Below, one piece after another: positions 41,003 through 45,849 of a stretch of DNA of 45,849 bases (positions within the stretch are counted from its first letter, which is position 1; each line of letters opens with the position of its first letter). The notes beneath the pieces are model-generated. The model did not search any database. It was not told the origin of the DNA and saw nothing but the letters and a program-made list of their open reading frames with translations. Location of the stretch: the NCBI GenBank assembly GCA_902786665.1, contig CADADN010000026.1:1-45849 (forward strand), read 5' to 3'. Position numbers and translations under genes: made by a program. This DNA is from an uncultured Prevotellaceae bacterium. GTDB taxonomy: Bacteria > Bacteroidota > Bacteroidia > Bacteroidales > Bacteroidaceae.

Positions 41003-42748
41003 ATGAAAAAAATGAAACAATTCATAGGCATCGTCTTCATCCTTGCAGGACTCGCCACCATCACCGCTTGTTCCGACTTCTGGGACCCGGAGACGGAGGA
41101 TGAGTTCAATGGGGAGGATGGTTTCACCAGCAACACCGAGATGTACACCGGCTTCCTGGGCATCATGACCAAGATGCAGGCCATCGGCGACAAGGAAATC
41201 CTGCTCACAGAGACACGAGGCGAACTCATTGAGCCCACCGATGATTCGAGCAACGAACTCATCGCCCTCAACAATTACGAGCCGAATCTCCAGAACAATG
41301 CCTATGCCAATCCACAGGGCTACTACGAGGTCATCATCGCCTGCAACGACTACCTCAACAACATGAGGGACTACAGGAAGAGACCCAACGTGAACGAAGA
41401 AGCCTGGGAGGCCCTCGTGGCTTCCGCCCTCCGCGTGAAGGTGTGGACTTACAAGACGCTGGCTGAAATCTATGGCAAGGCGGTGTGGTTCGACGACCCC
41501 ATCCACGAAGTGACCGAAATCAAGGAAGGCGAACGTTTCCATCTCCTCACACTCGAACCCTTGGTGGACAAATGCCTGGCGGTGATGGACCAGGGTTTCG
41601 AGGGCGTGGACTCCAAAAAGGACATCGACTGGTATGAATGGCTCGACCCCACCCACAGCGTCAGCCTCTCCAGCAGCCAGTATCGCAAATGGAATTATAT
41701 GACGCCGCCATACGCCGGTTTGTATGCCGAACTCTGCTTGTGGAAGGGAGCCTTGCTCGATGCCTCCAATCAGGATGCCACTACCGCTTACAAGAAGGCA
41801 GCCGACATCTTGCTCGCCGCCCTTGGGACGCAGATCAACGTCACCTCCGACCCAGGCTCCAATGTCTATTGGCTGCCCTCTGCCGCAACACCGGGACACT
41901 ATTCGCCCATCTGGAACAACAGCCAGCCTTATCCCTATGAGGCAGTGGCGGCATTCATCTATGACTATTCTCACAACCAGACCAACACCTTGCTCCAACA
42001 TTTCTCCAACGAGTATCCCAACAAGTATCTGTTGAGACCGTCGGAGAACGGAAAGGCAAGGTTCACCGATGCCAAATTCAACCCCGGTGCCACCACTTCA
42101 GACACCCGTTACAAATGCATGTTCGGCAACTCCTCCGGTCAGGACTACATCGCCAAGTACAGACCCGTGGGTAGTTCGGCTCGTGTCAACGCCTATCAGG
42201 ACGACTGCCACATCTACATCTACCGCGCCACGCAATATCACATGATGCTCTGCGAGGCGCTCAACCACCTCAAGCGATTCATCGCGCTGAACGCAGTGTT
42301 CAATTCGGGTGTGAAGGCAGGCGAGGGCGACAACTGCTTCCATACCGGTATGGCAGAGTGGGAGGGATTCGCAAGCACCGTCGACCCCACCAAGTGTGAC
42401 TGGACAGGCACCGCCAACTGGGGAACCCGCAAATACCCGTCGCTCGGCATCAGGGGATGTTTCACAGGACTCGTGCCGCGCACCATCATGGAAAACACCC
42501 ACGAACTTGGCGAGGCGGGCACCTTGAAGTTCAACGACCTCCAATTGCTCGACGAGGCCATGCTTGAGTTCGCTGCAGAGGGCAAGGTATATCCTATGAT
42601 GAACCGCATGGCGGTGAGATACAACGATGCATCCATCGTGGCCGACAGGGTGTGTGGGAAATACCAGAATCCGTCGATGGCTGCATCTGTCAGGGCTAAG
42701 ATCATGGAAGGAGCCAATTGGGTGCCCTATGATTTGCAGTTTAGATAA
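41003..42748 (+). CDS. SusD-like nutrient-uptake lipoprotein (second)
   Basis: The 581-residue lipoprotein starts MKKMKQFIGIVFILAG, with lipobox cysteine at residue 23 (ITACSDFWDPETEDEF) and acidic residues for surface export. SusD/RagB-like helices follow: YYEVIIACNDYLNNMRDYRK and VASALRVKVWTYKTLAEIYG, then YAGLYAELCLWKGALLDASN. The end has QLLDEAMLEFAAEGKVYPMM, the usual position of the family signature. The open frame extends upstream into the SusC gene, but the signal peptide fixes the start at 41003. It is the partner of the preceding SusC. Confidence 0.92.
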   Translation: MKKMKQFIGIVFILAGLATITACSDFWDPETEDEFNGEDGFTSNTEMYTGFLGIMTKMQAIGDKEILLTETRGELIEPTDDSSNELIALNNYEPNLQNNAYANPQGYYEVIIACNDYLNNMRDYRKRPNVNEEAWEALVASALRVKVWTYKTLAEIYGKAVWFDDPIHEVTEIKEGERFHLLTLEPLVDKCLAVMDQGFEGVDSKKDIDWYEWLDPTHSVSLSSSQYRKWNYMTPPYAGLYAELCLWKGALLDASNQDATTAYKKAADILLAALGTQINVTSDPGSNVYWLPSAATPGHYSPIWNNSQPYPYEAVAAFIYDYSHNQTNTLLQHFSNEYPNKYLLRPSENGKARFTDAKFNPGATTSDTRYKCMFGNSSGQDYIAKYRPVGSSARVNAYQDDCHIYIYRATQYHMMLCEALNHLKRFIALNAVFNSGVKAGEGDNCFHTGMAEWEGFASTVDPTKCDWTGTANWGTRKYPSLGIRGCFTGLVPRTIMENTHELGEAGTLKFNDLQLLDEAMLEFAAEGKVYPMMNRMAVRYNDASIVADRVCGKYQNPSMAASVRAKIMEGANWVPYDLQFR

Positions 42749-42765
42749 TAGGGAATAGGAGGTTT

Positions 42766-42792
42766 TAGTATTCCTAGTATTCCTAGTATTCC
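42766..42792. repeat. 9-base tandem repeat in an imperfect palindrome
   Basis: The unit tagtattcc occurs three times without mismatch. It is flanked by inverted arms aataggaggt (42754-42763) and acctcctatt (42797-42806), so the gap 42749-42861 could fold into a hairpin between the SusD and the 904-residue gene. It may partly end or process the transcript. Confidence 0.8.
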
Positions 42793-42861
42793 TAGGACCT
42801 CCTATTATCTCCTATAGCCACTTATGACCTTCGATTTTTATCAACCTTTAAATATGTCATT

Positions 42862-45576
42862 ATGAGAAAAATTTTTACACTAACCTTTCTGCTCGCCCTC
42901 TGCTTGGGTGCGAGTGCACAAGAGACTTACAGGAAGTCTTGGGATTTCACCAAGTGGAGTTCCAGGACTGTAGAGAACCTGAAAGCCGAGTCGGCCAAGG
43001 GTCCCACCACTGGTGCATGGTCAGACGTGGAGAAGAAAGACGCCACCGAGCCTACGGAAGCCTCCAAGGACAACTGCTTCTGGGAGGTGACCCACCAAGG
43101 CACTTCCGAAGGCGCTACCCTACAAGCCAATGGCGAGCCCATCGCTGAGTTGGAAGGACTGCTCTACACCAACACCACCGACCGTTCGCTGGCCATCGCC
43201 GTGAACTATCCCAGTCCCAACCCCTCCAGCAGCTTCGGACCTTATGAGGGACCGTCCTACCTCTGGCTGGGTGGTTCGAAAAAGAACTACTTCGTCATCC
43301 CCCATGTGGCTCCCGGCACCATCATCAAGATGGGTGTGGAGTCGCACAAGGTGACCGACGCACGTGGTGTCAACCTCTATCTCGGTTTCGGCACTTCAGG
43401 CACCCAACTGCTCGGCCCTGATGGCAACAACGTGGCTGCACCGACTGCCTACACCGACCAGGAATGGCTCGTGCCCACCGATGCTCCCGACACGCCCAAT
43501 GATGACGGCACCTACAACATCCAGGTGTACAACACCAATGGCTGCCACATCTATTACATCACCGTGGGCGACGGCGACGAGCCGCCTGTGACCGAAGCCA
43601 AGAAAATCGCCTACCTTTCTGCCAATCTGCACCACAGCGATGCGGCAGATTATGCCTTTGCCTTCATCAGTGGCGACAGTCGTTTCGATGTCACGGAAAT
43701 CGACGTGGCTGTCACCCAGCCCACAGTCGCCGAACTGCAGGAATACGACGCTGTTGTCATCAGTCCCACCATCGGAGCCGACAACCCCTACCTGTCCGTC
43801 ATCAAGCAGGCCATCGCTTTCGTGCCCATGCTCAACCTCAATCCTAACATCTACGAGGCATTGGGTCTTGGCAAGGCGGTGAAGACCGACGCCACCATGC
43901 TCACCGTCACCGATGCCAGCAACGCAGCGTTTGAGAACTTCGACGTGGCTGCCGGCATCGAATACCTCACCTCCGGCGGCATCACCGGCGTGGAACTGGG
44001 CGATTACTTCGCCAACGACGCCATCATCGCCAAGGCTGGCGACGTGGTGGCTATGCACATGCACAACAAGACGCGCAACGCCTACATGTTGCTGCCCATG
44101 CCGCTCGACGATATGCCGCTGATGGCAGAGGACGCTCTCGTCAACCTGCCCTCGCAGGCACTCGCCGTGGTGGCTGACACGAAGAACACCGTCCTGCCGG
44201 TGAGCAAGCCAAACATCCAGCAGAAATACGAGGATGGACAGACCGTGGTATCCATCACAGCTGCCAACTCCACCGCCATCTACTACACCACCGATGGCAC
44301 CGACCCCACCACCGCCAGCACACGTTATGCCGAGCCGTTCGCTGTCACACAGCCCTGCACCGTCAAGGCATTCGGCGTGGGTGACGGATACCTCGACAGC
44401 GAGGTGACCGAGGCCGCTGTCACCATCATGGAAAAGGCTGCCGCTCCCATCATCTCAGTGGCACGTGAGGCGGGCAAATCGATTGTAACGCTTGCTGCTC
44501 CCAAAGAAGGCACGACGGCTTATTACAGTTTCCGCAGCACCACCACGCTCACCGAAGCCAAGGCATATAGCGAACCGGTGGAAATCACCGAACCCACCAC
44601 CATTTATGCCTTTGCCGCCAGCGACAACTTCCTCACCTCTGATGTGACGAGCAAGTTCGTGGGTGTCGACGGTGTCGATGCCTCCACCATCCGTTGGGAC
44701 GTGCTGGCTCACTTCGACGCCAACGCCGACGACTGGAAGGGCAAGGGTCAGCAGACCAACGAGGCTGGCGAAATCATCAACGCCAACTACCTCTTCACCT
44801 GGGGAAAGAATGCCGGAACATATTACGACACCGAGTCTATCAAGGAAGTGGTGACCGGTTCCGATGGCAACGACTCCATCGTCTACAACCCGCGTCAGCC
44901 GGAGACCCTCGTGGGTGGCGACTGGGTGGCCAAGTCCATCGGCCAGGTGATGGTATGGGAGAGCCTTAACCTGGGCTATAACATCGGCGACACCTCCATG
45001 CGCAATCCCGACAGCGTGGGCGACATGGTGGGTGTGAACGACGAGGAGGGAATCACCGTCAATGCCCTGACCTTCGGCAAGCAGCCGAGCGACGGACCGT
45101 TCAACGCCAGCCTGGAGACCGTCTCCAAGCAGAAGGCGCCATTCGATGTCATTGTCTATGCCGGCAACGGCAACGAGGGTGAGATTCCTACGATGCAAAT
45201 CGAGGTGTCCGCCGACGGTGAGAACTGGACGAAAATCGGTGACGTGGACTACTCCCTCATCAAGCGCAACTGGAAGCGTACGAAGGTGAGCTACGAAGGC
45301 ACCGACGAGGTGTATGTCCGCATCCTCCACACCGCTGCCAAGTCGAGCGGCCAAATCTACGACATCTACGTGATGAACAACGGCGAGAAGTCGAGCCAGT
45401 ACTCAGAGGGTGCCCTCGACGGCATCGAGACCCTCCTTCCTGTCGGCGACATCGTCCGCACGGAAATCTACACCGTCAACGGCGCACGTGTCAACACGAT
45501 GGTCAAGGGCGTGAACATCATCCGCCGCACCTACGCCAACGGCGTGGTGAAGACCCAAAAGGTGATTGTCAGATAA
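42862..45576 (+). CDS. Large secreted protein with chitobiase/FN3-like modules and type IX-like C terminus
   Basis: The 904-residue protein has a signal peptide (MRKIFTLTFLLALCLGASAQ). An N-terminal module opens YRKSWDFTKWSSRTVENLKA and ends CHIYYITVGDG (about 20-240). A Rossmann-like stretch follows (KKIAYLSANLHHSDAADYAF and EYDAVVISPT). One clear CHB_HEX_C_1-type module (AIYYTTDGTDPTTASTRYAE) and a related second copy (TAYYSFRSTTTLTEAKAYSE) come next. A 240-residue beta-rich region leads to the ending EIYTVNGARVNTMVKGVNII with a basic tail TQKVIVR. That end resembles type IX secretion sorting domains of type A. No catalytic motif is recognised. It follows the second SusCD pair by 113 bases and is closed by a terminator. 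Confidence 0.75.
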   Translation: MRKIFTLTFLLALCLGASAQETYRKSWDFTKWSSRTVENLKAESAKGPTTGAWSDVEKKDATEPTEASKDNCFWEVTHQGTSEGATLQANGEPIAELEGLLYTNTTDRSLAIAVNYPSPNPSSSFGPYEGPSYLWLGGSKKNYFVIPHVAPGTIIKMGVESHKVTDARGVNLYLGFGTSGTQLLGPDGNNVAAPTAYTDQEWLVPTDAPDTPNDDGTYNIQVYNTNGCHIYYITVGDGDEPPVTEAKKIAYLSANLHHSDAADYAFAFISGDSRFDVTEIDVAVTQPTVAELQEYDAVVISPTIGADNPYLSVIKQAIAFVPMLNLNPNIYEALGLGKAVKTDATMLTVTDASNAAFENFDVAAGIEYLTSGGITGVELGDYFANDAIIAKAGDVVAMHMHNKTRNAYMLLPMPLDDMPLMAEDALVNLPSQALAVVADTKNTVLPVSKPNIQQKYEDGQTVVSITAANSTAIYYTTDGTDPTTASTRYAEPFAVTQPCTVKAFGVGDGYLDSEVTEAAVTIMEKAAAPIISVAREAGKSIVTLAAPKEGTTAYYSFRSTTTLTEAKAYSEPVEITEPTTIYAFAASDNFLTSDVTSKFVGVDGVDASTIRWDVLAHFDANADDWKGKGQQTNEAGEIINANYLFTWGKNAGTYYDTESIKEVVTGSDGNDSIVYNPRQPETLVGGDWVAKSIGQVMVWESLNLGYNIGDTSMRNPDSVGDMVGVNDEEGITVNALTFGKQPSDGPFNASLETVSKQKAPFDVIVYAGNGNEGEIPTMQIEVSADGENWTKIGDVDYSLIKRNWKRTKVSYEGTDEVYVRILHTAAKSSGQIYDIYVMNNGEKSSQYSEGALDGIETLLPVGDIVRTEIYTVNGARVNTMVKGVNIIRRTYANGVVKTQKVIVR

Positions 45577-45596
45577 GGCATTCCCCCGATACCATT

Positions 45597-45635
45597 ATCA
45601 AAAAATCCTCCCCATATCGGGGGGGATTTTTTGAT
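45597..45635 (+). terminator. Rho-independent terminator after the 904-residue gene
   Basis: Arms atcaaaaaatcctcccc (45597-45613) and ggggggattttttgat (45620-45635) pair along about 16 bases with one bulge, and the stem contains a T run on the descending side. It begins 20 bases after the stop codon. Confidence 0.85.
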
Positions 45636-45647
45636 GATGATTTGAAT

Positions 45648-45703
45648 ATCCCGTTATCCCGTTATTCCAATATCCCAATATCCCGATATCCCGATAATAA
45701 TCC
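45648..45703. repeat. Degenerate short tandem repeat of an ATATCCCR-type unit
   Basis: Seven or so copies of an 8-10 base unit (atatcccg, ttatcccg, ttattcca, atatccca, atatcccg) follow the terminator. The remaining bases to the window end hold no gene that I can support. Confidence 0.75.
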
Positions 45704-45849
45704 TCAAATCGCACCTATAGATACGGCGATACTACCCGCCTCCTTGTTATTACTTAAGTTTCGGAAGTTCGGTTATATTGATATTCAATTATTTGCAGTA
45801 GATTCTTTTAAAAAATGTATGGACAATCAAATGAAGATTCCATCAAAAT

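Noticed and set aside
45648-45703. Possible CRISPR-like array
   Set aside because: The units are 8-10 bases and adjacent without spacers, so this is a simple degenerate tandem repeat.

Overview
The window looks like a piece of a Bacteroidales chromosome, most likely Prevotella or a close relative. The evidence is two SusC/SusD pairs, many short lipoprotein signals followed by acidic residues, a C-terminal region resembling a type IX sorting domain, DUF4421 proteins, and promoter-like boxes of the Bacteroidetes type (TTTG, about 19 bases, TAnnTTTG). Shine-Dalgarno sequences are mostly absent. Genus is an inference. No rRNA, tRNA, CRISPR array or intact transposase gene was seen.

Left part (1-10.4 kb): a truncated DUF4421 gene and a GNAT acetyltransferase lie next to a minus-strand block. 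In transcription order the block holds an AAA ATPase with a DUF3696-like tail, a 371-residue protein with an HDR motif, a GHKL-type ATPase, an unknown 281-residue protein, a DUF6339-like protein, the C-terminal remnant of a type I restriction HsdS subunit, a Fic protein, a 43-codon small gene and the acetyltransferase. The five genes from 9646 to 2739 are tightly packed and visibly more AT-rich than the right half of the window. I read them as a horizontally acquired, probably anti-phage or restriction-related island. This is the best candidate for an undescribed system, either as one five-gene locus or as two adjacent modules.

Middle part (10.4-26.7 kb, almost all minus strand): a decayed stretch (start of a WYL regulator gene, a GGGGAC palindrome, start of a second acetyltransferase gene) precedes an apparent six-gene operon. 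That operon runs patatin/surface antigen, TolC, HlyD-type fusion protein, two ABC-2 permeases and an intact DUF4421 protein, with no ABC ATPase gene. A membrane-anchored PP2C phosphatase follows, then a second decayed stretch (21.1-22.1 kb) with remnants of a membrane-bound regulator, an ATPase and an excisionase-like gene. Next come a translationally coupled radical SAM / Gfo-Idh-MocA pair and a coupled pair of a secreted protein and a TPR-helix-turn-helix lipoprotein. The two pairs share a 15-base GTAC-N7-GTAC motif just upstream of their promoters.

Right part (26.7-45.8 kb, plus strand): two tandem promoter-like sequences precede a tight five-gene operon of fasciclin lipoprotein, SusC, SusD and two more fasciclin-like lipoproteins. 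A second SusC/SusD pair follows, then a 904-residue secreted protein with chitobiase/FN3-like modules, ending at a strong terminator. No glycoside hydrolase, lyase, peptidase or sulfatase is seen, so the substrate of these outer-membrane import systems is unknown. The fasciclin domains suggest a surface complex for adhesion or glycoprotein capture.
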